Shown: positions 16,116 to 25,579, numbered from the stretch's first letter. The stretch is DNA of 64,000 nucleotides from JAGHAJ01 sp964559865 [NCBI: uncultured Synergistota bacterium] (GCA_964559865.1 CAZLJD010000013.1:1-64000); one strand, 5' to 3'. The notes: generated by a model from the letters alone, not told the origin. Numbers and translations are program-made.

Positions 16116-17130
16116 AATTTTAGACATAGTAGCAAAAAACAGAAACGCATTTCTTGGCGTACTCTTAGGATCTCTATTTATCGCCTTTTCTTTCATAGTT
16201 CCCCACTTCTTTTCCATCTATAACATATCCAACATGACTCAATATGGAGTAGAAATAGGACTACTGGCATTTGCAGAAGCAATAATAATAATATCCGGAG
16301 GAGGAGGTATAGACCTCTCAGTTGGCTCGTTGCTAAGTTTATCTGCAATGATAATAGGAGTATTAGTAGGTAGGCACAATTTCAACATTTGGGTTGCCAC
16401 CAGTGTGGGATTGGGAGTAGCCGCTCTGGGAGGCGCATTTAACGGCATCCTTGTCAGCATAGCAAAAATACCACCACTTTTAGCAACTCTTGCTAACATG
16501 TATATATTCTCTTCACTTGCCCTACTCGTTTCCGTTGAGCCAAAATTTGGAAATCCCATGCCTATATCTAAATTTCCTGAGAGTTATTTCTTTATAGGTC
16601 AATCAACTATTTGGGGCATACCTTTCCAAGTGCTATTCATATTCATACCATCATTCTTAATACTAAACTACTTCATTAAAAACACAGCCTTTGGGAGATA
16701 TTTATATGCCACAGGGAGCAATGAAAAGGCTGCTCGCTTCTCGAATGTGCCAGTTAGGAGAATTCGCTTTATGGTATACTTAATAGGGGGAATATTGGTT
16801 GGAATAGCCGCTGTAATTATGACTTCCCGTATAGCAAGTTCCAGGCCCGACTTAGGCACAGGTTATGAACTTCAAGCAATAACCATTGCGGTTCTTGGAG
16901 GAATAAACATATTTGGAGGAGAAGGAGAACTTTCTGGTGTCCTTTTAAGCATAAGTATCATAGTGGTACTCTACAACGGACTTCAGCTTGCGGGAGTAAA
17001 TGCCATATGGCAAATGGGTACCTTAGGACTGGTGTTGATAGGGAGTGCCATAGGAAATTACTTCCTCTCCAAGAGAGCTATGCGGATCCTTGTCACAAAA
17101 GAAAATACCGTCGAAAAAGAGGGTAAGTAA
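16108..17130 (+). CDS. rhaQ: Rhamnose-type ABC transporter, permease 2
   Basis: A 340-residue CUT2 permease, paralogous to the preceding gene. It has IIISGGGGIDLSVGSLLSLS, the loop FGRYLYATGSNEKAARFSNVPVRRI and AVLGGINIFGGEGELSG. It starts inside the end of its partner with GGGAGGGGAG before the ATG, so stoichiometric co-translation is likely. About ten hydrophobic segments are visible. A basic tail (KRAMRILVTKENTVEKEGK) faces the cytoplasm. Confidence 0.9.
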   Translation: MDKILDIVAKNRNAFLGVLLGSLFIAFSFIVPHFFSIYNISNMTQYGVEIGLLAFAEAIIIISGGGGIDLSVGSLLSLSAMIIGVLVGRHNFNIWVATSVGLGVAALGGAFNGILVSIAKIPPLLATLANMYIFSSLALLVSVEPKFGNPMPISKFPESYFFIGQSTIWGIPFQVLFIFIPSFLILNYFIKNTAFGRYLYATGSNEKAARFSNVPVRRIRFMVYLIGGILVGIAAVIMTSRIASSRPDLGTGYELQAITIAVLGGINIFGGEGELSGVLLSISIIVVLYNGLQLAGVNAIWQMGTLGLVLIGSAIGNYFLSKRAMRILVTKENTVEKEGK

Positions 17131-17135
17131 AAGCA

Positions 17136-18605
17136 ATGAAAGGGTATCTTGCAATTGATATAGGTGCATCTGGGGGAAAAGCCGTAGTGGGTGTATATAA
17201 TGGTTCAACCTTGAAGCTGCTGGAAATAGGTAGCTTCCCGAATGAACCTGCGTATGTAACAGGGCACTTATATTGGGATATATTGTCTATCTTTAATGGA
17301 GTGGTAAAGATTATAAGAAAAGCCATAGCAAAGAGCAACTCGGAGATTTCAGCGTTAGCTATAGACACCTGGGGTGTCGACTTCGGGCTTTTAGATAGAA
17401 ATGGTCACCTTATAGAGAATCCCTACCACTATAGAGACAAGCTAACCACAGGCATCATGGAAAAAGTATTTGAAAAAATACCTAAAGCAGAAATCTTCAA
17501 AATAACTGCTACTCACTTTGAACCATTTAACACCATCTTTCAACTCGTAGCCCTCAAGGAACACAAATATCCGTCCATGGAAATAGCTAAAACCATCCTA
17601 CTCATCCCAAACCTATTAACATACTTCTTAACGGGCGAAAAAAGTTGTGAATTCACTATTGCTACCACTACTCAACTCTTCGATGTGAATGCACGAAACT
17701 GGTCTAAAGAGCTCATATCCGCACTTGAAATACCTTGGATATTTCCTGAGATTCTCGAACCAGCTACAATTATTGGGAAGATAAAAAATCAATTATTGCA
17801 CGAAATCGAAAGAAGGATAAAAGTGGTGCTACCTGCTTCTCATGACACAGCATCCGCAGTTGCCGGTACGCCCCTGGATAAAAACTCTGCATTCATGAGT
17901 ACAGGAACATGGTGCATAGTAGGTATAGAAAATGAACTCCCCCTGATAAAAGACGAACTGCTTACAAATAACTTTGCGAACGAAGGCTGTCTTAATGGCA
18001 ATTACAGAGTGCTAAAGAACATAAATGGTTTGTGGCTGGTAGATAGGTGTTTACAAGAGTGGAAAATTAGCGTTCCAAATATCACCTATGAGGAACTCAT
18101 TGTTGAGGCCGAAAGGGCTGAACCTTTTAAATGCATCATAGACCCAAACGATTCCATATTCATCAATCCTCCAAGCATGGTGGAAGCTATAGCAAACTAT
18201 TGCAGTGCTACTTCTCAACCAGTACCTAAGAGTCGGGGAGAATTTACACGAACTATCTTAGAAGGCATTGCACTGAGGGTAAAGTGGGTCTTAGAAATCC
18301 TTAGTAGGAGTTCTAAAAAGGAAATCAACAAGATATTTATGGTAGGAGGAGGGACAAAAAACAGGCTCTTGCACAGGTTTACAGCCAATGCTACTAACCT
18401 TCCAGTAGTTATAGGGCATAGACATGCAACACTCATAGGTAATGTAATCTCTCAGATGATCGCAGAAAAGGAAATCAAAGACTACGAAGAAGGAAAAGAG
18501 CTGATAAGAAAATCTTTTGAAACACTCAGTTATCTCCCTGAAAATAATAGAGAAAGCTGGGATGAAGCCTATGAAAAATTTCTAAAATTGAAAAGCAATC
18601 TCTGA
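17136..18605 (+). CDS. rhaB: Rhamnulokinase
   Basis: A 489-residue FGGY-family kinase that phosphorylates L-rhamnulose at C1 with ATP. The phosphate-1 motif DIGASGGKAVVG is at the N-terminus. The stretch AIDTWGVDFGLLDRNG, followed by YHYRD, is almost the same as in E. coli RhaB (IDTWGVDF, AYRD) and is diagnostic within the family. The nucleotide-binding part has FMSTGTWCIVGIE and FMVGGGTKNRLLHRFTAN. It starts 5 bases after the transporter and is followed directly by the isomerase gene. Assignment to rhamnulose is strong because RhaI is next to it. Confidence 0.92.
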   Translation: MKGYLAIDIGASGGKAVVGVYNGSTLKLLEIGSFPNEPAYVTGHLYWDILSIFNGVVKIIRKAIAKSNSEISALAIDTWGVDFGLLDRNGHLIENPYHYRDKLTTGIMEKVFEKIPKAEIFKITATHFEPFNTIFQLVALKEHKYPSMEIAKTILLIPNLLTYFLTGEKSCEFTIATTTQLFDVNARNWSKELISALEIPWIFPEILEPATIIGKIKNQLLHEIERRIKVVLPASHDTASAVAGTPLDKNSAFMSTGTWCIVGIENELPLIKDELLTNNFANEGCLNGNYRVLKNINGLWLVDRCLQEWKISVPNITYEELIVEAERAEPFKCIIDPNDSIFINPPSMVEAIANYCSATSQPVPKSRGEFTRTILEGIALRVKWVLEILSRSSKKEINKIFMVGGGTKNRLLHRFTANATNLPVVIGHRHATLIGNVISQMIAEKEIKDYEEGKELIRKSFETLSYLPENNRESWDEAYEKFLKLKSNL

Positions 18606-18623
18606 ATGGGAGGTGGGAGAAAA

Positions 18624-19802
18624 ATGTATGAAATGTTAGTAGACAAACTCAGCTCTAAAGGGATTGACGTCAACAAAGTTATGCAGAGACTAAAGGAGTT
18701 CGCAGTAGAAACACCTTCATGGGGGTATTCAGATGCAGGTACAAGGTTCAAAGTTTTCCACAAGCCGGGAAGTGCAAGGAACATATTTGAGAGGATAGAT
18801 GATGCAGCCGTAGTAAACAAGCTGACTGGGGCAGCTCCAACCATTGCAATACACATACCTTGGGACAAAACCAAAGACTACCAGGAGCTAAAAGAGTACG
18901 CAGAAAGCAAGGGCATAACCATAGGCACGGTAAATCCCAATCTATTCCAAGATGAAGAATACAGATTTGGGAGCTTAACAAACACAGCTGAAAGCATCAG
19001 GCAAAAGGCAGTAGAACACATACTGGAGTGCATAGATATAATGAGAAAAACAGAAGCTCACAGATTGAGTCTTTGGTTTGGCGATGGAACAAATTATCCC
19101 GGACAAGGAGACTTTATAAGGAGGCTGCATAGGTTACTCGAAGGCTTAACAAGAGTCTATACGCACCTAAAAGAAGATGACACAATGTTAATAGAGTATA
19201 AGTTCTTTGAACCTGCGTTCTATCACACTGACATACCAGATTGGGGTACAGCTGTACTACTTGCCCAAAAGTTGGGTGAAAGGGCAAAAGTACTCGTGGA
19301 TTTAGGACACCACCCTCTGGGGACAAATATAGAGCAAATCGTAGCTATTCTCTTGGACGAGAAAAAACTTGGGGGATTTCACTTCAACGACAAAAAGTAT
19401 GCCGATGACGATCTTACAACAGGTTCTATCAATCCGTATCAATTATTTCTAATATTCGTTGAGTTAGTGAAAGGAAGTGCTGATCCTTCCAACGGTGGTA
19501 GTATCTCATATACAATAGATCAATCTCACTGCGTTAAACCTAACATTGAAGCCATGATACAGAGCATCGAAAGTATTGAGATAGCTTATGCAAAGGCGCT
19601 GCTTGTAGATCTCGAAGACTTACAAGAAGCACAAGAATCAAACGACGTGGCAAGAGCCGAAGAAATACTATTAGACGCATATCGTGAAGATGTAAGGCCG
19701 TTAATATCAAAAGCGAGAGAGGAAAAAGGCGCTGAACCAGATCCACTTAGAGCACTGAAGAGCTCTGGATACCAACAAAAGATAGTGAAGGAAAGGGGTT
19801 AA
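18624..19802 (+). CDS. rhaI: L-rhamnose isomerase (RhaI type)
   Basis: A 392-residue TIM-barrel aldose-ketose isomerase that converts L-rhamnose to L-rhamnulose using divalent metal. It follows the Pseudomonas stutzeri-type enzyme closely: ETPSWGYSDAGTRF, FERIDDAAVVNKLTGAAP, IHIPWDK, the metal ligands E in IEYKFFEPAFYH, D in VDLGHHP, H in GGFHFND and D in KKYADDDL, and a final PLRALKSSGY. This form is unrelated in sequence to the E. coli-type RhaA. The ATG at 18624 is chosen over one 18 bases earlier because GGGAGGTGGGAG lies between them. The gene anchors the identity of the whole regulon. Confidence 0.94.
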   Translation: MYEMLVDKLSSKGIDVNKVMQRLKEFAVETPSWGYSDAGTRFKVFHKPGSARNIFERIDDAAVVNKLTGAAPTIAIHIPWDKTKDYQELKEYAESKGITIGTVNPNLFQDEEYRFGSLTNTAESIRQKAVEHILECIDIMRKTEAHRLSLWFGDGTNYPGQGDFIRRLHRLLEGLTRVYTHLKEDDTMLIEYKFFEPAFYHTDIPDWGTAVLLAQKLGERAKVLVDLGHHPLGTNIEQIVAILLDEKKLGGFHFNDKKYADDDLTTGSINPYQLFLIFVELVKGSADPSNGGSISYTIDQSHCVKPNIEAMIQSIESIEIAYAKALLVDLEDLQEAQESNDVARAEEILLDAYREDVRPLISKAREEKGAEPDPLRALKSSGYQQKIVKERG

Positions 19803-19807
19803 TAGTT

Positions 19808-20677
19808 ATGAAAAGGCTTGGTATTTATGTAAACAGTTGGATATTTGGGGATACAAAATTAGAAGATATTGCCAAAAGGGTCGCAAAAATCGGATTTGAT
19901 GGCATAGAATTGGTAGGAGAACCAAGTAAATACAATCCTTCCTATGTAAACAAACTACTTTCCGATAGCAACTTAAAGGTGTGCTCTATATGTGGAATGT
20001 TCCCGGGTCCAGAGGAAGGAGATCTACGCGCCCTCTCACACCCGGAAAAAAAAGAGAGAGAAAAAGCAGTAGAATATGTATACCGATGTATAGACTTGGC
20101 AAAAGGAGTCGGAACCAGGAGTGTGCTAATCGTACCAAGTCTGGTTGGTATACCTCAATACTTCGAGAGTAAAGATGTAGACCTAAAAAGAGCTATGGAA
20201 TCAATAGCAAGGGCAAGTGAATACGCAGAGAGAAATGAAATACTACTTACCATAGAACCAATCAACCGTTACGAGGTTGGTTTAATAAACTCTGTAGAAG
20301 AGGCCATAAATTTTGCGAAGGAGGTAAATAACAGCTACCTTCGTGTAATGGGAGACACATTTCACATGCAGATAGAAGAGAGGACTGGCATACCAAATAC
20401 CATAAGGAAAGCTGGAAAGTTTTGGTATCAGCATACTCACATAGCAGACAATACAAGACAAGCTCCTGGGAGAGGAACAATGGATTGGAAGGAAATCTTA
20501 AGAGCATTACACGATATAGATTATGAAGGGAACATATCTCTTGAACCTTTACCTAAAGGTGCATCTCCTTATGATGCAAGGAAAGGGAAAATTCCTGCTG
20601 AAATATTAGATAAGGAACTTCTATTTGGCCTAAGGTATCTGAGAATGCAGGAAGATGCGCTGAACGGAAGTGAGTAG
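19808..20677 (+). CDS. Sugar isomerase/epimerase (D-tagatose 3-epimerase-like TIM barrel)
   Basis: A 289-residue TIM-barrel protein of the AP-endonuclease 2/xylose isomerase-like superfamily. Metal-binding residues of the ketose 3-epimerase family are visible in order: E in LTIEPINRYE, D in MGDTFHM, H in HTHIADN and E in ISLEPLP. The TIEPINRYE motif is typical of D-tagatose/D-psicose and L-ribulose 3-epimerases. The substrate could be L-rhamnulose or a pentulose. It lies 5 bases after rhaI and just before the AraD-like gene, so it may feed a second branch of the pathway. The ATG lacks a strong Shine-Dalgarno sequence, suggesting coupling to the gene upstream. Confidence 0.82.
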   Translation: MKRLGIYVNSWIFGDTKLEDIAKRVAKIGFDGIELVGEPSKYNPSYVNKLLSDSNLKVCSICGMFPGPEEGDLRALSHPEKKEREKAVEYVYRCIDLAKGVGTRSVLIVPSLVGIPQYFESKDVDLKRAMESIARASEYAERNEILLTIEPINRYEVGLINSVEEAINFAKEVNNSYLRVMGDTFHMQIEERTGIPNTIRKAGKFWYQHTHIADNTRQAPGRGTMDWKEILRALHDIDYEGNISLEPLPKGASPYDARKGKIPAEILDKELLFGLRYLRMQEDALNGSE

Positions 20678-20678
20678 G

Positions 20679-21323
20679 ATGTTGGAGAATCTGAGAGAAA
20701 AGGTATACAAAGCACATATCTCTCTATGGAAAGAAAGGCTTGTTATGTGGACATCGGGTAATGTAAGTGCTAGGGATAAAAAAACAGACTTGGTAGTTAT
20801 TAAACCAAGTGGTGTACATTACGAAGAGCTTTCACCTGAGAAGATGGTAGTGGTAAACTTAAATGGGAAAGTTGTAGAAGGCACCTTAAAACCCTCGGTA
20901 GATACAAAAACACACTTGTACATTTACAAACACATGGAAAACGTGAACTCTGTTATCCATACTCACTCAACCTATGCAACTGCATTTGCAGCAGCTGCAA
21001 GGCCCATACCAGCCCATCTGACAGCAATGGCAGATTTCTTCGGCGGAGATATACCACTGGGTAGACTAATGATAATAGGAGGAGAAGCTATTGGAAGGGA
21101 AATCGTCGAAAAGATAGGAAAGTCAAAAGCGATCTTGATGCAAAATCACGGGGTGTTTACAGTAGGTAGAACTATAGAGGAAGCCCTAAAGGCAGCTATA
21201 TATGTAGAAGAAGGCGCAAAGGTTCTTCTCCTATCCGAGATACTGGGAGGAGCCAAAGAGATACCACAAGAAGTAATAGAGGAATTACATAAAAATTACA
21301 TCAGCAACTACGGACAAACATAG
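20679..21323 (+). CDS. L-ribulose-5-phosphate 4-epimerase-like class II aldolase-family protein
   Basis: A 214-residue member of the class II aldolase fold, closer to AraD than to RhaD or FucA. It has SGNVS (26-30), KPSG (42-45), SVDT (73-76, where AraD has SSDT), HTHSTYA with zinc ligands H94 and H96, the MADFFGG segment and H157 (QNHGVF). AraD interconverts L-ribulose-5-phosphate and D-xylulose-5-phosphate. The paired FGGY kinase downstream is of xylulokinase type, so a pentulose-phosphate branch (L-arabinose, L-ribulose or L-xylulose) is possible. An upstream GTG lies in the Shine-Dalgarno region (GGAAGTGAG), and the ATG at 20679 is preferred. The preceding gene stops 1 base before it. Confidence 0.82.
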   Translation: MLENLREKVYKAHISLWKERLVMWTSGNVSARDKKTDLVVIKPSGVHYEELSPEKMVVVNLNGKVVEGTLKPSVDTKTHLYIYKHMENVNSVIHTHSTYATAFAAAARPIPAHLTAMADFFGGDIPLGRLMIIGGEAIGREIVEKIGKSKAILMQNHGVFTVGRTIEEALKAAIYVEEGAKVLLLSEILGGAKEIPQEVIEELHKNYISNYGQT

Positions 21324-21342
21324 GTAGAAGGAGGGAAAAAGA

Positions 21343-22893
21343 ATGTCAGGAGTTTATCTAATAGGAACAGATATTGGCACGCAAGGTACTAAAACCGTAA
21401 TAGTAGATGGCGAAGGGAATGTCATCTCGACTGGATTCCAGGAATACGATGTAATAAAACCGAAACCTTCCTGGGCAGAGCAGTGGCCAGAAACATGGAT
21501 CAATGCTACATTTAACACAATAAGGATTGCAATAGAAAAATCCAGTATAGACCCACGCAGCATCGCAGGAATCGCTTTAAGTGGACTATATGGAGGATCG
21601 GGAGTTCCTGTTGACAAGAACATGAACCCTTTAAGGCCATGTCTGATATGGATGGACAGACGTGCAGTAGCAGAAGTAGAATGGGTGAAAAAACACATAG
21701 ACAAGGATACCCTTTTCTCAATCACGGGCAACTATGTGGATTCATATTACGGATTCACAAAGATGCTATGGATAAAAAATAACGAACCCGATGTTTGGAA
21801 GAAAATATACAAGTTCTTAACGCCAAAAGACTACGTCATATGGAAGATGACAGGGATCAATGCTATTGACTACTCCTCAGCAGGCAATATAGGAGGTATA
21901 TTTGATATACATCGAAGGACATGGTCAGAAGAGATGAGCAAGGCTTTGGGCATTCCACTTTCAATGCTACCCGAAAATATTGTTCCCTCTTCAAGTATAG
22001 TTGGTCATGTAAACAGAGTCACATCAGAGAAAACAGGCTTACTAGAGGGAACACCTGTAATTTCTGGAGGCATAGATGCCCCCATGGCATCGTTAAGTGC
22101 AGCCGTACTGGATGACAAAAAACATGTGGCCATGACTGGAACCTCTATATGTTGGGGAGTTGTACACAAAGGCACACACCTGAGCCCCAAATTAGTAAGT
22201 TTTCCTTATGTGGTAAAGGAAAAGGAAATGGTGTATACATTCGGGGGTGCAGCAACAGCCGGAGGTATTGTAAAATGGTTTCGTGACAATTTTGCACTAA
22301 AAGAAAGAGAAACAGAGCGTTCTATGGGCATATCTGCATACAAGCAGTTAGATGAACAGGCTAAAGACATACCCGTAGGCTCCGAAGGTTTACTGCTCTT
22401 ACCATACTTTATGGGAGAAAGATCCCCTATTTGGGATCCAAACGCAAAAGGAACTATCATTGGGCTTACACTCTACCATACAAAGGCACATGTATTCCGA
22501 GCTATATTGGAAGGTGTGGCCTATTCACTCCGCCACAATATGGAAACTGGCATAGAGGCAGGAATGGAACTTGACGAGGAATGTATCATTGTAGGAGGAG
22601 TTGCCAACTCCAAGCTTTGGGTACAGATATTCGCAGATGTCACAGGTTTCCCGATGAAAACCACAACATCACAAGTTGAAGCACCTTACGGGGATGCATT
22701 TCTTGCAGGGTTAGGTAGCGGTGTAATAGAATCACCCGAAAAGATCAAGGAGTGGGTAGAGTTCACGCAACCCATTAAACCAAATCTTGCCAATAAAAGA
22801 ATATACGACAACTATTACAACGAATATATAAACACATATCCGAAACTCAAAGACACCATGCACGTCCTGGGCAACATCGGACAGCTACGCTGA
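21343..22893 (+). CDS. FGGY-family carbohydrate kinase (xylulokinase-like)
   Basis: A 516-residue sugar kinase, distinct from the RhaB gene of the same operon. Its N-terminus has the phosphate motif GTDIGTQGTKTVIVD; further marks are CLIWMDRRA, the ATP-site MTGTSICWGVV, LLLLPYFMGERSPIWDPNAKG and a C-terminal IIVGGVANSKLWVQIFADVTG. Such features fit xylulokinase or related ketose kinases (L-ribulose, L-xylulose, erythritol). With the AraD-like enzyme and epimerase it makes a plausible ketopentose route. AGAAGGAGGG precedes the ATG. Its last 9 bases overlap the end of the convergent ribokinase gene, with no terminator between them. Confidence 0.86.
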   Translation: MSGVYLIGTDIGTQGTKTVIVDGEGNVISTGFQEYDVIKPKPSWAEQWPETWINATFNTIRIAIEKSSIDPRSIAGIALSGLYGGSGVPVDKNMNPLRPCLIWMDRRAVAEVEWVKKHIDKDTLFSITGNYVDSYYGFTKMLWIKNNEPDVWKKIYKFLTPKDYVIWKMTGINAIDYSSAGNIGGIFDIHRRTWSEEMSKALGIPLSMLPENIVPSSSIVGHVNRVTSEKTGLLEGTPVISGGIDAPMASLSAAVLDDKKHVAMTGTSICWGVVHKGTHLSPKLVSFPYVVKEKEMVYTFGGAATAGGIVKWFRDNFALKERETERSMGISAYKQLDEQAKDIPVGSEGLLLLPYFMGERSPIWDPNAKGTIIGLTLYHTKAHVFRAILEGVAYSLRHNMETGIEAGMELDEECIIVGGVANSKLWVQIFADVTGFPMKTTTSQVEAPYGDAFLAGLGSGVIESPEKIKEWVEFTQPIKPNLANKRIYDNYYNEYINTYPKLKDTMHVLGNIGQLR

Positions 22894-23823
22894 ACCCTTC
22901 AAAAAGGTTTCAAGCTCTTCACGAGTTGGCATGGAGGGGGCTGTCCCTATACGTGTAACCGAAAGTGCAGCTGCAGCGTTCGCAAACTTCACAGCCTCTT
23001 CAAGAGGGAATCCCTCTCCCAATGCAACTCCTAACGCCCCATTGAACGCATCCCCTGCACCTGTAGTATCTACAACATTTACCTTAAAAGACGGGACTAT
23101 CTTCATACCTTTATCATTGACTATAGCTGCACCATCGGCTCCGAGGGTGAAAACCACATTCTTCACTCCCATGTCCAAAAGCTTACTTGCTGCCCGCTCT
23201 ATATCAGAAGCATCCTCTATGCTCGTATCGGTTATGAGTTCAGCTTCACTCCTATTTGGAGTTATGACATCAACCCCATCCAACATCTTTGAAGAAACCT
23301 TAAAAGCAGGTGCAGGATTGAGAACAATCGTAGGTTTCTCTGGCTGTTTCCTTATAATCTCAAGCACATATTCATTTATCTCCAATGGTATCTCAAATTG
23401 CATCAATACCACATCCGCACCTACAATTACATCTTTAGCCCTATCTATAAGCGCCCTATCTATATGAGTATTTGCACCTGGAGCGACCACTATCATGTTT
23501 TCACCTTTGTGGTCATCTACCATAATAAGTGCTATACCAGTGTGAGTAGTCTCATCAACCATGAGGTAAGTAATATCTATGCCCTTTTTCTTGAAGTTTT
23601 CTATAGCAATCTCACCAAAGACATCTCTGCCAACAGCTCCCACAAAGCTAACATTTGCACCAAGCATCGCAGCCTGCGTAGCCTGATTTGAGCCCTTTCC
23701 CCCAGGTCCCATCTTAAAAGGTCCTCCTAAAATTGTTTCACCCGGATTAGGCAACCTGGGAGTTCTTGACATTAAATCTGTATTGAAACTTCCAACTATA
23801 ACTACATTAGGGTTCTTATTCAA
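22885..23823 (-). CDS. rbsK: Ribokinase (PfkB family)
   Basis: A 312-residue cytoplasmic kinase that phosphorylates D-ribose, or a similar sugar, at C5. It has NTD in VGSFNTDLMSRTPRLPNPGET, the GPGGKGSNQATQAAMLGA motif, and the catalytic anion hole and base in VVDTTGAGDAFNGAL. All are as in true ribokinase. It is the last gene of the CUT1 transporter operon, 10 bases after the second permease. The TTG start is preceded by GGTAGGTGATC. It could serve that transporter's cargo, or ribose brought in by the rbs operon 17 kb away, which has no kinase of its own. Confidence 0.9.
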   Translation of the reverse strand: MNKNPNVVIVGSFNTDLMSRTPRLPNPGETILGGPFKMGPGGKGSNQATQAAMLGANVSFVGAVGRDVFGEIAIENFKKKGIDITYLMVDETTHTGIALIMVDDHKGENMIVVAPGANTHIDRALIDRAKDVIVGADVVLMQFEIPLEINEYVLEIIRKQPEKPTIVLNPAPAFKVSSKMLDGVDVITPNRSEAELITDTSIEDASDIERAASKLLDMGVKNVVFTLGADGAAIVNDKGMKIVPSFKVNVVDTTGAGDAFNGALGVALGEGFPLEEAVKFANAAAALSVTRIGTAPSMPTREELETFLKGSA

Positions 23824-23833
23824 CCAAGATCAC

Positions 23834-24667
23834 CTACCCTTTCACTGCTCCAAATGTCAACCCTCTTATAAGGTACTTCTGGAAGGCCACAACAAGTACT
23901 ATACTCGGAATAGATGCTATTATCGAGAGTGCAGAGAGTAGTCCCCACTTTATCTCGTGTCCACCTATAAGTCCCGAAATAAAAACCGGAAGAGTAACAG
24001 CATTAAACCTCGTGAATATCAAAGCAAATAAAAACTCATTCCACGCAAAGACGAAAACAAATAGTGCAGACACAACTACACCAGGTAAAATCAAAGGGAG
24101 CGTAACTTTTCTAAAGGCCTTAAATCTGCTGTACCCATCCACCAAAGCAGCCATCTCTATTTCTTCGGGAAGGTCTTCAACAAAGCTCTTTATCAACCAT
24201 ATAGCAAACGGTAGGTTAAACAGCATATACGACCATATCAAGGCTGGGTAAGTATCAATAAGGTGCATCATCCTGAACATTGTAAACAAAGGGGTAACAG
24301 CCACAACAGGTGGAGCAAAGAGTAAAGAAAGAATGAAAAAAGAAAGGTTATCTCCACCCCATTTGTACCTGCCAATGCTATAGCCAGCAAATATAGCAAG
24401 CACAGTAGCTATTAGCGTATTTAAACCCGCTACTATTAAGCTATTTAACACGCTCCGCATTCCACCAAGTTGCACCAAAACAGCCTTAAAGTTAGCCAAG
24501 CTAAACATTGTTGGGAAAAATACTGGGGGATAGTGAAAAAACTGTCCCTTAAACTTAAAGGCCCCAACGAATATCCAGTAAACAGGAAACATAAAGAAAG
24601 CAATTATAACAATAAGCAAAATATTATACAAAAGCTCTTTGTGTTTTTTCTTCTCCTCTTTTGCCAT
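23834..24667 (-). CDS. CUT1 sugar ABC transporter, permease (MalG-like)
   Basis: A 277-residue inner-membrane permease with six predicted helices. The EAA loop that docks to the ATPase reads EMAALVDGYSRFKAFRKVTLPLILPG (about 190-215), and an FVFAWNEFLFALIFT stretch is typical of MalG-type subunits. It pairs with the MalF-like gene just upstream (7-base gap). GGGGTGATAT precedes the ATG. Confidence 0.92.
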   Translation of the reverse strand: MAKEEKKKHKELLYNILLIVIIAFFMFPVYWIFVGAFKFKGQFFHYPPVFFPTMFSLANFKAVLVQLGGMRSVLNSLIVAGLNTLIATVLAIFAGYSIGRYKWGGDNLSFFILSLLFAPPVVAVTPLFTMFRMMHLIDTYPALIWSYMLFNLPFAIWLIKSFVEDLPEEIEMAALVDGYSRFKAFRKVTLPLILPGVVVSALFVFVFAWNEFLFALIFTRFNAVTLPVFISGLIGGHEIKWGLLSALSIIASIPSIVLVVAFQKYLIRGLTFGAVKG

Positions 24668-24674
24668 AAGTATA

Positions 24675-25562
24675 TCACCCCTTCCTCTTCATCAATCTCA
24701 CAAACACACTTGCCACAACTGTCATCATCATAAGTTGAACCACTGCCAGTGCGCTAGTGTAACCTATCCTCCAATATCTGAAACCCTCTACATATGTATA
24801 AACGCTTAGAGTTTCCGTAGATGTTCCCGGGCCTCCACCCGTAAGTATATACACCGGATCGAATATCTTAAATATCCATATAGTCCTGAATAGAATTACC
24901 AAAATGAACATAGGCTTCAAGAGAGGAAGTGTAACCCTAAAGAATGTTTGTACAGGAGTTGCACCATCTACATTAGATGCTTCATATACCTGTTTTGGGA
25001 TTGACTGCAAACCCGCCAATAAAATCAGCGCAACAAATGGCGTCCACTGCCATATATCTACAATTAAGATAGAATACAACGCCACAGATGGATCTGCAGT
25101 CCAGGAGATCCCTTCACTAATATGAAGTGCATTTAGAATAAAATTCAGCGGGCCAAAGTGCTCATTATATATCATTCTCCAGTTAAAACCTGCCACAACT
25201 GGTGTAATCATAATAGGTATAGCCAATAATGTAATAGCAAGCCTCTTAAACCTAAAATCTCTGTTAAGCAAGAGTGCTATTATCAATCCAAGAATAGACT
25301 GTATAGATATACCAAGAACCAATAAAATACCTGTATTCTTCAGTGCATTCAAAAATCTTGTATCTTTAAACACAGCTGCGTAGTTTGCCCCCCCTACAAA
25401 CTCAGGAGGACGAGGAACAGTCAAAGTAATATCATAAAAGCTATTCTTCAATATGTAAAAAAGTATTGGAGCCACTAAGATCAAAAGGACAATTAACGCC
25501 GGTATACCCATCAACATCGCAAATCTCCTCTGCCCTGCATAACTTGACGTTTTGTCTGCCAT
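24675..25562 (-). CDS. CUT1 sugar ABC transporter, permease (MalF-like)
   Basis: A 295-residue permease with six helices and the EAA loop EASNVDGATPVQTFFRVTLPLLKP. The N-terminus lacks the extra helices of enterobacterial MalF, so it is the short UgpA-like form. It lies after the binding-protein gene, separated by a strong hairpin at 25586-25616. GGGGGGAT precedes the ATG. Confidence 0.92.
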   Translation of the reverse strand: MADKTSSYAGQRRFAMLMGIPALIVLLILVAPILFYILKNSFYDITLTVPRPPEFVGGANYAAVFKDTRFLNALKNTGILLVLGISIQSILGLIIALLLNRDFRFKRLAITLLAIPIMITPVVAGFNWRMIYNEHFGPLNFILNALHISEGISWTADPSVALYSILIVDIWQWTPFVALILLAGLQSIPKQVYEASNVDGATPVQTFFRVTLPLLKPMFILVILFRTIWIFKIFDPVYILTGGGPGTSTETLSVYTYVEGFRYWRIGYTSALAVVQLMMMTVVASVFVRLMKRKG

Positions 25563-25579
25563 AGATTATCCCCCCTAAG

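Noticed and set aside
20679-21323. RhaD (rhamnulose-1-phosphate aldolase)
   Set aside because: The KPSG, SVDT and MADFFGG segments fit AraD-type epimerases better; the 203-residue aldolase at 9123 is the better aldolase candidate.
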